Assembly: GCA_007449985.2 (NCBI GenBank)
Contig: VIIQ02000587.1
Coordinates: 124,001-188,000 of the forward strand
Direction of reading: 5' to 3'
DNA from: Desmodesmus armatus
Lineage: Eukaryota; Chlorophyta; Chlorophyceae; Sphaeropleales; Scenedesmaceae
Length of the DNA stretch: 64,000 nt
Shown piece after piece: positions 1 through 12,800 of the stretch. Under the pieces are notes generated by a model, which saw only the letters and a list, made by a program, of their open reading frames with translations, was not told where the DNA came from and did not search any database. The position numbers were made by a program, and so were the translations under genes. Position 1 is the first letter of the stretch; each line of letters starts with the position of its first letter.

Positions 1-1465
1 CCGGAATCCTACAACCCTGTTGTGCCGAGGAAACACAATGCCGCGGAACACAACAACAGGGGCAGTGGAACAACAGCCAAGCCAAAATGAACAAACCTGG
101 CAAACCCCCAGCCTTTTCTAAACCCATACCAAAGATCCTGCAAAGCAAACTGCATTGTAGGCCTGGTGCATGCATCTGCATGCTTGGAGTGGGGGCAGCA
201 GACTCCCTGCTATCAAGCGATCTACAAGGCCTCATAACCCAATCGCAGGTAGGCACAACCGCAGCATTCTGTGACGTACATGCGTTGTGCACGGTTTGTG
301 CTTGAGAAGACAAAACAATTTGGCGCACACGGGGCCCAAGGCATACGCCCATCAGATACCAACCAACCCCACAGAACAGGATAACGATCAACCCACTAGC
401 AGGTCAACCACACATGGTTGTCATGAAAGTTGCATGCATTGTTGCACTCACTGCCAAATGGCAGCCCATCGGAAGCCCGCGGGCTTCACCCTGAAAACAT
501 GACAAGTTGATAACCCATGTTGTGTACTGTTGCAGACAGAACGGCGCGGAAGGATTCCTCTTCTCTGTCGCCCTGCAGAGGTGCCTTGTGTGCACATGCA
601 CCACTGCATCCAGCGCATGGAAACCTGGCCACAGCAGCACACACTTGCGCATGCGCATGCAGGCAGGACATTCCCACTAGCCCCACAAAAGGTTGCCGCT
701 GGTGATATCCCAAACCGAACCCTAATTCCTGAGCCTCCAAAAGGTCGCAAACACAGTCCTGTCCATACCACCCCCTGATAACCATGTTGACTGTCTGTTG
801 AGACAGTGACACACATGCACACCCCTCACCAACTGTAAGAAGCCGCCGCATGCATGCCGACTGGCTTAACACGCCAGCAGCATGGCCAGTATAACCACCG
901 GGCAACTCTGCTCCCTGCAGGAGCAAACGTCCCTCAACACTTCACGAGTGTGCATAGGGCACACACCCATACGGCACCCCCACCCCCCAAAAGCACTGTC
1001 ACTCGGCCGGGACACAGTGTTGAATTCCATTACTTGCAGCCCCAGCTTGTGCGCTTCCTACACAGAACCATGAAGTTGTTCAACGCCCAAATCACGATGC
1101 ACTGATGAGCAACCAGTGACTGTGCAGCGTGGTTCTTGTGCTGCATGCCAGACAGGAAGCTCCAGGCCACACACGCACCACCATGTGAGCACTGTCCTCA
1201 TATGTTTTGACCACTGACAAAAATCTACACGCACACAGATCTGGGCCAATCAAAACGACCCTGCACCAGCATTGCAGACATGCCTCCAGCCAACTGCCAC
1301 CAAGACAAGGGACTCTCAACATCATACTTTGGCTTTGACACAGCCATGATCGATCCGATCACACTGAAATCAAACCAAGCCGCACCATGCCTGTGGCAGC
1401 AGCGGAGGCAACGACTCAACCAAGCACCATCACGTTGCCCGTTGCGTACCGCATGCGCAGCAATT
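1..1465. other. Gene-poor left edge; probably 3' flank of the minus-strand gene beginning at 1466
   Basis: No frame here shows a credible exon on either strand. The DNA is rich in TG/CA and tgcatgc words, including an alternating purine-pyrimidine stretch near 646-660. It most likely holds the 3' untranslated region of the next gene and spacer. No TTACA (minus-strand TGTAA) was spotted to mark a poly(A) site. Confidence 0.4.
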
Positions 1466-2117
1466 TCACTCAGTGAGCTCGTCCATGTGGAACTGGGTGC
1501 TGTCATCATCACCCTCGCCCTCACTGGAGCTGGTGCTGCTGCCGCTGGCAGCGCTGGCCCTGCGCACGGCAGCACACCGCTGCATTTGCAGCCGCTGCCT
1601 GCTGTGTGCTGTGAGTGTTGCTGCGCGTGTGAGGTGGAAGAGCTGCAGCTCAATGAGTGTGGAGGCCATTTCCAGCAGGCTGCCGTCTGCATCGTCCAGG
1701 GCCGACAGGTCTGGGTGGGAGGCACCGCCTGCAAAGGCTGAGGGGGCCAGCAGCCGCAGGGTGGCCATCAGGTTGTGGGCGGAGCTCAGGTGCAGCTTGG
1801 CCAGCACAGGGAGCTGCGCACTGCTCAGGAATGCAGGCTCAGGCAGCAGCGCAGACAGGGCCCTGCATCACGCACAAAACACCCAGCAAACTGAGAATGT
1901 CTATGCACTGGGTCCGTTCTCAGTGCAGGCTTGCAGATGAATAGTGGCCTATCGCTGTGCTCTGACAAATACTGCGTACAAGTACAGGAAGGAACACTGC
2001 AACATGGTCACCTGACCAGCTGCTACTGCACATGAACCCACCTGGTGGACTCCTCAATCATCCCGCTTGCGAGAATCTCCTGTATGTGCTGCCAGACAAT
2101 CGCCAGAACATGGCGCT
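1466..2117 (-). CDS. Unidentified protein, 3' two exons of a minus-strand gene (start not found)
   Basis: Two exons join in phase on the minus strand: 2117-2042 and 1862-1466, with a tgcag acceptor, a GTGGG donor and a gatgcag acceptor. The first encodes RHVLAIVWQHIQEILASGMI and a few more residues. The second encodes about 131 residues that begin leucine-rich (ALSALLPEPAFLSSAQLPVL) and end in a Ser/Glu/Asp tail before the stop at 1466. The tail looks disordered and acidic. I do not recognise the family. The upstream exon must end one base into a codon. A good GTAAGT donor at about 2278 follows an open frame in the wrong phase, so the 5' end is unresolved. Confidence 0.5.
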
Positions 2118-3059
2118 CTGCAAGAGAGGCGCTGCGCTGAACAGCCTACAGTACGACAAGAGCAGTCAGGTGTGTATCATGTGTTGCCAGCATCTCCAAG
2201 CGCAGCATCTCCAAACAGCCATCGTAACGGTAACGTAGGCCTAGACAACGCCACCCCAAGGTCCGATTAGGACTTACAGTGTCGTCTTTGCCCATGGTTG
2301 CGGATGCACAACCCGCGCTGAACATGTTTGCGTTCATTTCACTTGCTGCTATAGACTTTTTGAAACGAAGCAAGGCCTCTACAGGAAGGCTACACGGATT
2401 TACAGGAGTGGTCCCAAATACTATTGTGCTTCTTGTTGTCTTCGACGTCTACAAATGTACGAGATATGATCGCTGAAGCGCCTCTTGAGAAGCCTGGTAG
2501 GCTGTTGGGGAGTGCGCTGTTAGAACGGGACTCATCCTGTCACTTGCCATAAGATGTCAACGTCTCGTCTTGCCTCATGTCATTAGACACCAACTACGAT
2601 GCACCGCTATGCCCGTTCATTTATGGCAATTACTCTGAACACAAGATCACACTGCAAAACAGCAACAATACTTTGAACAGCTGGTAGGTGAAGCAGTGTG
2701 GGCCCGGGCACGGTGGGGGTTGTGAACTGTGAACATGCTGCGTGCGGGTGCTGTGTGTTTCTTGAAATGCATGCTCTCTATACTGTTTCACCTTTCAAGT
2801 ATAAATTTACTTCTAAGCTTTCTGACAATGGATGGACACCTTTAGGGGCATTGGCACCCCCCCCCCCCCGGCGTTCCACTGGCGGGCATCACAGCTCGCA
2901 CATACCACAGCCGGTACTCGCTGTTGGGCTTGCCAGTGGTTAGGAAATGGAGAGAGAGCGCTGCAGCCATGCGTTCAGTCGTTTCTTGTCTGAACACAAT
3001 TTACAATTTTGGGAGCTTTTGCAGGACTGACCACTTGACCAGCTACGTGTCCCACCCAC
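2118..3059. other. No gene recognised; possible upstream exons of the 1466 gene
   Basis: A GTAAGT donor-like site on the minus strand near 2278 follows about 100 bases of open frame, but its phase does not match the exon at 2117. A run of 13 C lies at 2857-2869. Nothing else coding was seen. Confidence 0.35.
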
Positions 3060-3540
3060 AGGGGCAGCCATGCAGCTTTCTGTAGCTGCAGGGTTTGCTG
3101 CGGCAGATATACCTTGTAGGTCATACAGCCTCCCACCGCAGGTCAGCTACACCACAAAACCTTCTGCCTGGACACGTACAGCTGTGCGCAACTGTAGCTT
3201 GTAGCTGGTGTTGGTAGGGAAAGCCCTGACGTGCTGTAAATTGTAGCTGGGTGTGGCTACACGCCAGGCAATGCTGCCTGCCGGTAGCTCAGCTGCGTGT
3301 AGCCAGCTACACACAGCTATAGCCAGCTCCAAGTAGCTGGCCACACACGCCGCCTACACAGCAGCCGCGCATCCTGTAGCTTGTAGCCACTTCCTTGGGC
3401 AGCCATGCCCCGTGGCCGTAGCTTGTAGTCATATGTAGCTGTAAGTAGCCGGCTTGCAGTATAGAGCCTGTTCATCAAGCCCAACCTACTGGTGCAGGCG
3501 CCTCGGCAAGCTACAGCCAGCTACATGTCCGCCCCAGTGG
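3060..3540. repeat. Block of degenerate GTAGCT/AGCTAC repeats
   Basis: About 480 bases contain many copies of GTAGCT, AGCTAC and gtagcttgtagc in both orientations, for example near 3186-3210, 3240-3330, 3375-3395, 3417-3450 and 3505-3525. Copies are irregularly spaced and diverged, so this is not a simple microsatellite. AGCTAC and GTAGCT are reverse complements, so the block could fold. A cagctac(g/a)tgtc motif occurs at both ends of the block. Function unknown. Confidence 0.6.
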
Positions 3541-3639
3541 GTGGGACATGCAGCTGGCCCAGTGGTCAGCCCCTTTATTCACAACTCACGGTTGTATTTA
3601 CACCAAAGCAAAGAGCCAGACAACAAGGCCGTTCAGCAA

Positions 3640-4345
3640 CGACAGTGGTTGCAAAGGTCCATCCGCCCCAGCTCAGGTGGGTGGCGACCTGGGCATTCAC
3701 TTCATTGGGGGTCTTGGCAGCATGACGCAGCTGCAGCAGTTGCTGCCAAAGCACTGCAGCATGCCAAGGCCTGCATCTGCAGAGCCTGCGTCTGCAGAGA
3801 AGCACAGGCTGGAGAGGGTGACGCAGAGGTGCGCGCTGCTGCTGTGTTGAGGATAAGCAGGGCAGTCGCTGAGCCATTGCTATCAGCAATAGGCCAGCTG
3901 ACCTAGCTGCAGGTGCTGGAGGTGTCTTATGATAGGTCCTAGATCAGTGATGGTGATGCATCATCATATGGCCGCCTTGGTAGCTTGGAGCCAGTGGGCT
4001 AGGTCCTGCATCACGCACCTGCGCAGGCAGTCTCAGCGCTCACAGCCTCTAACCAGCTGCAGCGGCTGCATCTGGATGAACCAAGGACGCTGTCCTTCCC
4101 ATGGGCGCAGCAGCATGCATGCTCCCTGCAGGACGGCAGCTCACACAGCTGACAGCCGTTGAATTGGGCTCACAGCACCAATTTTCAGGCACAGGCTTTT
4201 GAGCATCTGGGAGGGGGAGATCTGCGCAGCATTGCCAGCAGCTGCCTGCGGCTGCGGTGCCTGCACATCCAAGGCTTGCTGGAGGAGGGAGCTTGGGAGG
4301 CTCAGTCCCCCCTTCCTGACACCTTGAAGGCTTGAGGGAAAACCC
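3640..4345 (+). pseudogene. Decayed leucine-rich-repeat protein fragment
   Basis: Plus-strand frames give pieces that fit LRR consensus but are broken by stops and frame changes. GIHFIGGLGSMTQLQQL lies at about 3690-3740. GQLT-stop-LQVLEVSYD is near 3890-3930, with TAG where a sense codon is expected. TASNQLQRLHLDEP is near 4045-4085, and DLRSIASSCLRLRCLHIQGL is near 4218-4275. No set of introns I could place removes all the stops. An intact LRR protein lies at 33.2-36.5 kb, so this may be a relic of a related gene family. A real gene with several unusual introns is the alternative. Confidence 0.5.
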
Positions 4346-5174
4346 TGCTCGGTTTAGACTCAATGATGCAGAGCATTGCAAGAGGCCCGGTAGTGCTTAC
4401 ATCCTGAATAGAGGATCGGCTGCTGCCTTGGGCACCTCAGTCAGCTGTGTGGGGCGCACTCTTGGGTGAACACAGGGCCAGCAGTACACCTACACCAACC
4501 CTGCAGACTGCAGTGCGGACACCAGACAGGGGGAGGCCGTGCCAGCGAGCGTAGCAGCGCCAGGGACGAAGGTGCAGCGCTGACGGAGTGCTAGTGGAGT
4601 GCATCAGTGACTGAGCTGGCACACTGATTGCAGTACTGTGCTTGCTAGTTGCTGCTGATGTGACCAGAAGGTACTCTCAGAGTCTGTCCGGAAGACCACG
4701 TGCTAGTTCCTCAGCAGCAGCTGGCAGCTGGCAGCGTAGGATACCAACGCGTAAGTTATGTTTTGTGCAGATGATTGGTGATTGATGAAGGCATGGATCC
4801 ATGGCCGCACCCGGCATGACACATATGTGCATGCATGCATGTGGGATGCGGCGGGCCCCTCTCAGAGTCTGATTCAGACCTATGTGCATGCATGCTGGTG
4901 CAACAACAGAGCTCCATCAATAAAACCACCTGTCCCACCATCCCCAGCTTCTAGCTCACCTGTCAAACCGTTTCCAAGTCCCTACCCTAAACCACTGCAC
5001 AGTGACAAGCACTGACCACGTTGGGTGTGGTGCAGACAGATGCAGCCACAGGGTTTCGACCAGCACAAAACGTCAGTTTCTGCTCTTGTACGTAGCCCTA
5101 GGACTTGAAGTGTTGTCCAGGGTTGCTGCTGCTGACTGAAGGCTCGCGCTAGGGGCAGCTTCGAAGTGCCCACG
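4346..5174. other. No gene recognised
   Basis: Scattered tgcatgcatg words and a repeated ctctcagagtctg motif (near 4674 and 4857) are visible. The stretch may contain further LRR pseudogene remains or the 5' region of the small gene at 5175. No exon is supported. Confidence 0.35.
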
Positions 5175-5675
5175 ATGTCGCTGAAGCGTCATATGCATCA
5201 CCCTCCAGACAACAATATAGCAGAGGCAAGCAACAGCTCGGCAGGATACTATTGCTGCAGATGTATGTTGGACCTGCCTCTCGTTATGCCTGACCCTCAA
5301 ATGCTGGTGCTGCAGTGCGTTGAAGCCACTCAACCCGTCCTCAAACGGTTACGTCTGTCCTCCACGGAGCCCGATGTGGTAAGCTGTGACCTTGCTTGCT
5401 GTATGTTGTGCCAGCAAGTAGCGAGCAAGTTGCTGACAAGCTGTGCATCACATGCACTGCAGGCTCAACCCTCAAACTGTCAACACGATCAGCAAGCCAG
5501 CAGACTGGCTGACCCAGCAGCAGGCAGTCCAGCACCAGAACACCTCCAGCACGTGTTGCAGGACCCCACCAACTATGCAGCCATGAATGCCTTGCTCAAG
5601 CAGCTGCACTTGGAATGGCTGCAGCGCCACCCGGTCGCACACCATGATGCTGCAGGCCTGAACCCTGCTGGCTGA
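5175..5675 (+). CDS. Hypothetical 138-residue protein, two exons
   Basis: An ATG at 5175 opens a frame that can be read with one short intron, 5379-5462 (GTAAGC donor, ctgcag acceptor, 84 bases). The intron length is a multiple of three, so the unspliced frame is also open. Exon 1 ends ATQPVLKRLRLSSTEPDV. Exon 2 ends with a helix-like stretch (NYAAMNALLKQLHLEWLQ) before the stop at 5675. I do not recognise it. Codon use and the helical tail look coding, but there is no domain to confirm it and it sits in a decayed region. It could be a remnant or a lineage-specific gene. Confidence 0.35.
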   Translation: MSLKRHMHHPPDNNIAEASNSSAGYYCCRCMLDLPLVMPDPQMLVLQCVEATQPVLKRLRLSSTEPDVVSCDLACCMLCQQVASKLLTSCASHALQAQPSNCQHDQQASRLADPAAGSPAPEHLQHVLQDPTNYAAMNALLKQLHLEWLQRHPVAHHDAAGLNPAG

Positions 5676-6844
5676 TGGGTACAGTCGCAAGTGTGTGCTG
5701 GCCCTGCACAGTCGCCTGCGCGGCCGTGTGTCTTGCACTGAAAGTTACATCTGTTGTACATTATGAAGCAGCTCAGATGTCGCAGCTTCGTTGTATTATG
5801 CCTTTCATTCCTCAGCCGTGCTGAGGAGCAACTGTCCCCTTGACAGCTGATTGGAGGTTGTGAGGATGGACTGATTTCTTCACCACCCCTTTCCTGTATG
5901 TGAGGCCGTTCATGGGCCTGCTTGCGCACTCGTGTTGCAGGGTTTTCTCAGTGGGTTGGTTTGCAGTGGTGGTTTCTGTGGGGTCACGTCAGGCCTGTAT
6001 CTGAGAAGAGGGTTGGTGTCTAATCAATCAGCCCTGTGGGTACAACTGTTCATGTTTGCAACACGGCACGATGGTGAGCCATTCTGTGCTTGGATCAGGG
6101 TCGCCCACCTAAGCAGAGGCAGGCGTGATGTGTGTCCTCTGCAGTCTGCTATGACTCGGCCGCAGGCTAAGGTAGCAAATTCTTGGCATGGCGCGGATGC
6201 GGGAAGCCCCATGGTTGTATGGTAACACGGTGACAGCCAGCAAGGAGCTAGCATCGCAGTCGGCCACAAGCGCATGACAGCTGTTTGCATGTCTGTGCGT
6301 ACCCAACCCTTTCAAGTTACTTCCAGCGGCAGGCCAGCATGTACCCAGCAGGCGCCATGTCTACACTTACAACGATCACAGACACAGTGTGCAGGCAGCC
6401 AAGCCCACTGGCAGCATCAACTGGCTGCAGTCATGCACTAGCCCATATTGAATATTGGCAACCAGTCATCAGTTGGGGTAAAAGTTCCACACAACATGCT
6501 TTCAAAAACGTCAAAACACTGCATGCATGGGCTGTGCACAAACTGCAGCGTAAGTAAAAGTTGAGGCAACTTGCAGTCAATGGAGGTCGCCAACAGCAAA
6601 TGGCGCCACACCCAGGGCAACAGCAGTAATGTCTTCAGTGTCAAGGTCAGCCCATGTCAGACAGACCAAACACCAGGACCTGCCAACTCCAGAAACCAGG
6701 CAAAAGTCGCATCCAACGAGAGGAAAGTAGTTATGCAACCATTACCAACAGAGGGCAGTCATGGCTGCGCAGATACAGGGCATCGCCATCATGTGACATG
6801 TAACCCATGACTGTGCCGTAAGCAGTCAAAATCGTGATCCCGTC
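5676..6844. other. Intergenic; holds the probable 3' UTR of the histone deacetylase gene
   Basis: No exon is supported on either strand. The right part should be the 3' untranslated region of the minus-strand HDAC gene, with a TGTAA-type signal at 6371-6367. Confidence 0.45.
6367..6371 (-). terminator. Candidate poly(A) signal TGTAA for the HDAC gene
   Basis: TTACA on the plus strand reads TGTAA on the minus strand, about 475 bases beyond the HDAC stop. TGTAA is the usual chlorophyte polyadenylation signal. Five-base matches are common by chance. Confidence 0.35.
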
Positions 6845-9800
6845 CTAACCCTGTGTGTCGTCAGCCCCTGCAGGCGCATCAGCACCCACTGCTGCCCGTG
6901 CAGCCGCTGCTGCAGCCTCCAGCTGGGCATTCAGCGCCTGATAATCCACAGAGCCTGTCCTGCGGCGCTTGAGCCTGCCACCACCCTCAGGTGCGCCGCT
7001 TTCTGCAGCCGCCCCGTTTGCGCCCTCACCAGCTGCAGCACCTGCTGCCACAGCAGCCGCTGCAGCTGCCTCAGCTGCCTCCATGCGTGCCAGCCTGGCT
7101 TGGGCTGCAGCCTTCTTCTCTGCCACTCGCCGGGCGCGCTCCTCCTTGCGCTGGTGCTCCACCTCGCGCTCCTTGCGGGCCTCCTCCGGGTCCCAGCACT
7201 GCAGGCCAGCACGCAGACATCAAAGAGACCGTTGATAACTCATGCAACACACTGCTGCTAAGCATGGGTCAGACACAACTCATGTGCTGAGGACTTGGAG
7301 TTGGCACTGCTGCTACTGCGCACTGGTGAGACACAGTATACTGGGGACTGCAGAGCCCTTGAGGAACAACCGGTCCATTTGACCTGCATGCCAGCCACGT
7401 GGCTCAGCCTCACCTGCGAGTGTGGCTCCGCCAGGCCCCGCACATGGGCCTCGACGCTGCGTGCAAAGGCGCTTGCAATGCCCCCGTTGATGTTGTAGCC
7501 GCCCTCCAGCACACTCACCACACGGCCGTTGCAGCACCTGCATTGCAACACACCCACAACAGCATGCATAGGGGTGGTCCTGAAGTGCAGAAGGCCATAT
7601 GAGCACGCATGAGGGGTGACCAATAAGGACGGAAGGCCCCCCCCCCGTCAACATCAGGCCCACACCACATTCTGGTGGCACATCCCCACTGCTGCCGCAA
7701 AGGAAAGGCCCGTGTCCAGGACACCCACCTGTTTGCCACCTGCACAATCTGGTCTGTCAGCCACTCATAGTCAGCCTCGCTCACACCGATGTACCTGCGG
7801 CAGCAACCCAGCAACAAACAGGCGCAGCTTGTCTGTCAAGCCAGTTCTTTGATTTTGAGCTTTGCTCAGTAACCCCGGACAACCCTCTCCAAGCATGACC
7901 GGCAACGCCAATGCCATGACGGCCAGACTGGGCCTTTGCACAACGGCAGCCAGGTTGGGCACGTGGCTGCAAAGCTACTTGCTTGCCCCATGCACTGTCA
8001 TGTGTGGCTGTTACCTGTAGTTGATCACATCCTTCCTGTGAGCATCAAACCCAGCGGACACCATGATGAGGTCGGGGTTGAAGTTGACCACTGCAGGCAG
8101 GATCTTGTCACGCCATGCACGCCGCCACAGCGTTGGGTGCGCTCCGGGACCCTTGATGCCAACCTCTATCAGGCGCGGCCCATTGAGTGGTGGGTCGTCT
8201 GCTATGGTGGGTGGAAACTCGTGGTCTGGGTCCTCCTCCACCTGCAGACCACCCAGCAGCAAAGGGTAGCTTCAGTACATGAAGTCAGAATGAGGACCAC
8301 TTACCCGGCCCCCATTTTGCTTTTAATCGACACTACAGTGCGGCAAGCAAAGCTTGTGCATGCCCCAATGGTGAGGTTTGTCAGCCGAAACACAGTGACG
8401 CTCTGCATTGTTCCGGTGCCATGGGATCCGGCCTTACCAGGCCACTGCTGTTTGCAGCACCCTCCTCTGCCTTGACGCCGGCAGCCACGGGGCCGTTCAT
8501 CACAGTGGCCCCTGGTGCTCCTGCAGGCTGGCCTGAGGCTGGGTCTGCTGCTGCAGCCTGGCCAGCTGCTTGTGCTGTTTGCTGTGCAGCCGCTGCCCGT
8601 TGTGCCTTGAGGAGCTGTGTGTCAGTGGTGGCTCCAGACCCTGGGTAGACAAACACGTCTGCACCACACAAGCACAACATGTCCAGGTCAAACCCACCGC
8701 AATAGCCAAGCATGCAGCAGACGATGAGCGCATGGGTGTCAAAGTCGCCAGCACATCCATTTGCCGGGCCTGACGTGTGTCAGCACTCGCACGTTCACAC
8801 TGCTGGGCAGTACACTCACGCGTGCATGCATGCGTAGCTTGACATGTGCATTACATGTCAACTTGAACTTCATACCCACCAATCACTGAAGCTTGCTTAT
8901 CTCAACGCATTACATGCCTAAATCGTCCTGGGCTGGCATGCAGTGGGGTACCCACCTGGCCTGGTGCTGGACTTTGGCCCGTAGCCCTGCACGCTGGCAA
9001 ACAGGATGTTGTCATCATCATCAAAGTCGAACCAGGGCTGGTATGTGTTGTAGATGTGCACGCCCTCACTCATGGGTGTGCTGAAGGGGACCTGCAGCTT
9101 GCCAGGGGCTGTGTTGACCACACATGCGCGTGTGCCGTTGCCGTGGTGGACATCAAAGTCCAGGAGAGCCACTCGCTGGATGCCGCGGGACCTGCACCAT
9201 CAGCACATGCACGCACATGCGTCGCTTGCCGCAAAAATCCTGTAGCCCCGGGCTGCAGGAAAGTGCCCAGGCTCGCACTCAGCACAGCTTGATTTAGGCA
9301 GAGTGCTGAGCAAGCATGCTGTCAAGGCCACACTCCACGCTTACCTGTGCACGTTCATGGCGTAGGCTGCTCCAATAGCCAAGTTGTTCAGCAGGCAGAA
9401 GCCGTGGCTACCTGGAGACGGGGCAGCAACAAACAGGCAGCACCAGTGAATGTCAACCCAGCTGCAACTGCAGGGATGGCAACCAACCTGGCCCCCAACA
9501 ACTTGCATGGACATGTGTGTTGCTGAAAAGGACATGTGTGTTGCTGAAAACAGAGCCTGCACTATCTATACACACCTGGTGAGATGACTGACGCATTGGC
9601 TGGATGCACTCCCTGTGTCTACACCCTACCAGTCAAGACTGTCCTGTGACTTGCGGCATATTCAACTACTCTCATAGTTGACCATTGTTGACCACATCTG
9701 CCCTGCGTGATTGCCTACCTGATGGGTCCTTCTTGCTAGGCACCACCCCACGTGGCCCTGCATGGTGCCCAGGAGGCCTCACAGCACAGAACGCGTTGGC

Positions 9801-12800
9801 TGCCTGCCCAGCCACTACACGGTCCACAGCCAGGCACACCGCGGCAGCAGCCCTGAGCGCCACCTCAAATGTGTGGAAGCTGACAGCCGTGTCTGGGTCC
9901 AGGTACCCCTGGTCATCAGGGCGGTCCCTGAGGGAGTGGCACACAGCCTGGCAGTAGTACCAGCAGCAGCGATACAGGCAGCAGCCACAGCAGGTGAAGG
10001 TGAGGGCATTGCTGTGTGTGAACACATGAGTTGCATGTGTGGCATTCTGCCTGCTGGTCGCTGCATTTGCTCATCAGCATTTCCTGGACTGCTCGACAGG
10101 TCTGCTGACATAGTTCAGGTGTGTGGGTTGTGTGCTGCTGGCCGTGACGCAACGGGGTCCATACCACAAGAGAGATAACAGCCTTGGCTGGGCTAAACTC
10201 AGGATGACCTGGTCCCTGTACATACTGTTGCCGGGCTCAAGAGTGCTCCCAAACAGGCTGCATTTTCGACCCCTGACACCATGGTTCCCATGTTGCGCTT
10301 CCGCAGGGTTCTGGCCCATGCAAAACCCACATTAAGAACGCCCAGGCGTTGACCTCCCTGCGTGCGTGCAACGCACCTGCAGCTTGCGCACGTAGTTCCA
10401 GTCATGCACGCGCAGGATGTCAGAGATAGGTGCTGGCGCCACGTTGAGCTCCCATGACAGCAGCCGCGCCAGCCGCTCACCACGCAGGATGCCCCTGCCT
10501 GGCTCCACCAGCACACGCAGCCGCTCAACATTCTCTGGTGGTGGGCACACCCCGCGCGGCAGCGGGTCGGGGCAGGTGAGATGCTTCTCACACTGCGGCG
10601 GGGCCACAATGAGGGTCGGCGCCCTGCTGGACGCAGCAGGGCTTGCAGCTGCTGCTGCATCAACAGCAGCCCCTGTGACACCAGCAGCTTCAGCGGCTGC
10701 CTGCAGCAGCACTGCAAGCGCTGCGAAGCCCCTGCGTGCTGCCAGTGTGGCAGGGTTGAAGCCGTGTTGGTCAGGCTGTGCGGCCGCAGGCGGGTGTGCT
10801 TTCAGCAGCAGCTCACTCGCTGCTGCAGCACCATGGTAAGCCGCCAGGGCCAGAGGCGTCAAGCCGTCCTTGTTCTTGGCAGCTACAGTGCTGTCGCCTG
10901 CTGCGTCAGCTTCCTGTCCCTCTGAGGCTGTGCCTGCTGCTGCTGCCTCCAGCAGTACTGCCAGCACTGCTGCTTGGTTGTTGCGTGCTGCACAGTGCAG
11001 GGGGTTGAGCCCATGCATGTCCTGCAGTACACGTGGCAGAGCACAAAGCGCACCTCAGCACGGCACCTGCAGGGCTGCTGGCATCCCCTCTGCTTCTAAC
11101 CAAGTCATGCATTGAGAAATCTCCATACAGACAAAAAAATCTCCATTCAGGCTCTCATCCTGCTCCCCCCCCCCAAAAGCAGGATCGCTGTCCACTACCT
11201 CACATGCCACATGTGCAGGGTGGATGCCTGCATGCCTCACCTGTAACTGCAGCACATTCAAGGGTGCAAACGAGTCTGCCGTCTCCCCAGCAGCCTGCAT
11301 CTGCTGCCTCAGCTGCGCAGCTGCTGCAGCCGTTTCCTGCAGCAGCAGCTGAGACACCTCCACCAGCCCCAGCTCGGCTGACCAGTGCAGGGCAAGGCGG
11401 CTGCCATCGTCCCTGCAGGACAAAGAGGGCCAGCAACATAACTCAACGAGAAATGACACATGATCTGTGGGTTACCAGGGGGGCGGACTCCCACCGGATG
11501 GCCACACACAGCGCAACCAGGCAAACCAAACTGCCAGGGGCTGAGAAATGGCACTGCAAGTCATCAACACAGCAGCACGACAGTGCTGCACAGGTGCCTG
11601 CAGCTGCTGAGTAGATTTGAGTACGGCCTGTTGCAGCCTAATTTTTGCCATGTGCTGGAAGCTGGTGGGCGGGTGTACATGAAAGCAGTAAGCACTGCAC
11701 ATATTCTGATGCCATGGTGCCATGTGTGGTCATGTGGACATTGCGACACCTTTCCCACAACATAACATGTCGGTTTTGCTGCAGAGCCTGACCCACCTCT
11801 GCATAGTATCTGCCCCTGCTTCCAGCAGCAGCTGCACCAGCTCCAGTGCCACTGCTGCGCGCCCCGGCAGCACTGCTGTGCTCACAGCCAGCAGCAGTGC
11901 AGGGCACCCATCGCAGTCGGCCTGCACGTCAGCCCCTGCCTCCACAAGGCAGCGTGCGCAGTCAACGTGTCCTGCGGCAGCAAGGCCACACAGCAGTGAT
12001 GAACTGGAGGCAGCACCACCAGCCTCACACCCGCGCAACACCCTGCCGTCACTGCCAGCACCGGATACCAACTGCATGACCCTGGCCCAAACTACAATTG
12101 CAAGTACAAAGCCGAATTCAAGCATACTCTGAAACAGCTGTGAGGCATCGGTGGTCTAACGCCTGTCAAACTTGGCGAACACTGTGTGTTGAGAACCTTT
12201 ATGTGAGTTCACTTGAAGCAGGGTGGCAGCAGCTTCATCGCACCTCTGATGATGGCCACATGCAGTGGGGTGCAATCGTATTGGTCCTTGCCCTGTATGT
12301 AATGGTCCAGCTCAGGCCCTAGCGCTGCTATGTCCTCGGCACCTGCCTGTGACCATGCACATGGAGAGGGGACAGTAGGTGGGGGTGAGAAAGGTGGTGG
12401 GGGGAAACGGCATTTGGCCATGTGGACGGTGGCCCTGACCCTCATATAGGCTCAGAATGAGGCTGAAACGGCCCAGGTGTCCCATACTCGGTGCATGGCA
12501 GCATGCATGTGCTCGCACAGTTGCACACGTCGGGAAGCCAGGCTATGCACCACTGTACCTCAAGCAGCTGCTGCCTGCGCTGCTCCAGCGCCTGTGCCCT
12601 CTCCTCCAGGAGCTGCCTCAGTGCTTCCACATCCCCAGCATCCGCAGCCTCATGTATGATACTGCACGTGAACACAGCAGCAGCACACACAAGACAGTGA
12701 CGTGAGCTCAGCTGGGCCAGAGGGGACGGGTTGGCCAAAGCGGTGTGCGGTCAAAGAGGCTCACTATAGGTCACCAGGGTCATCTGAGGTCACGTCCGTC

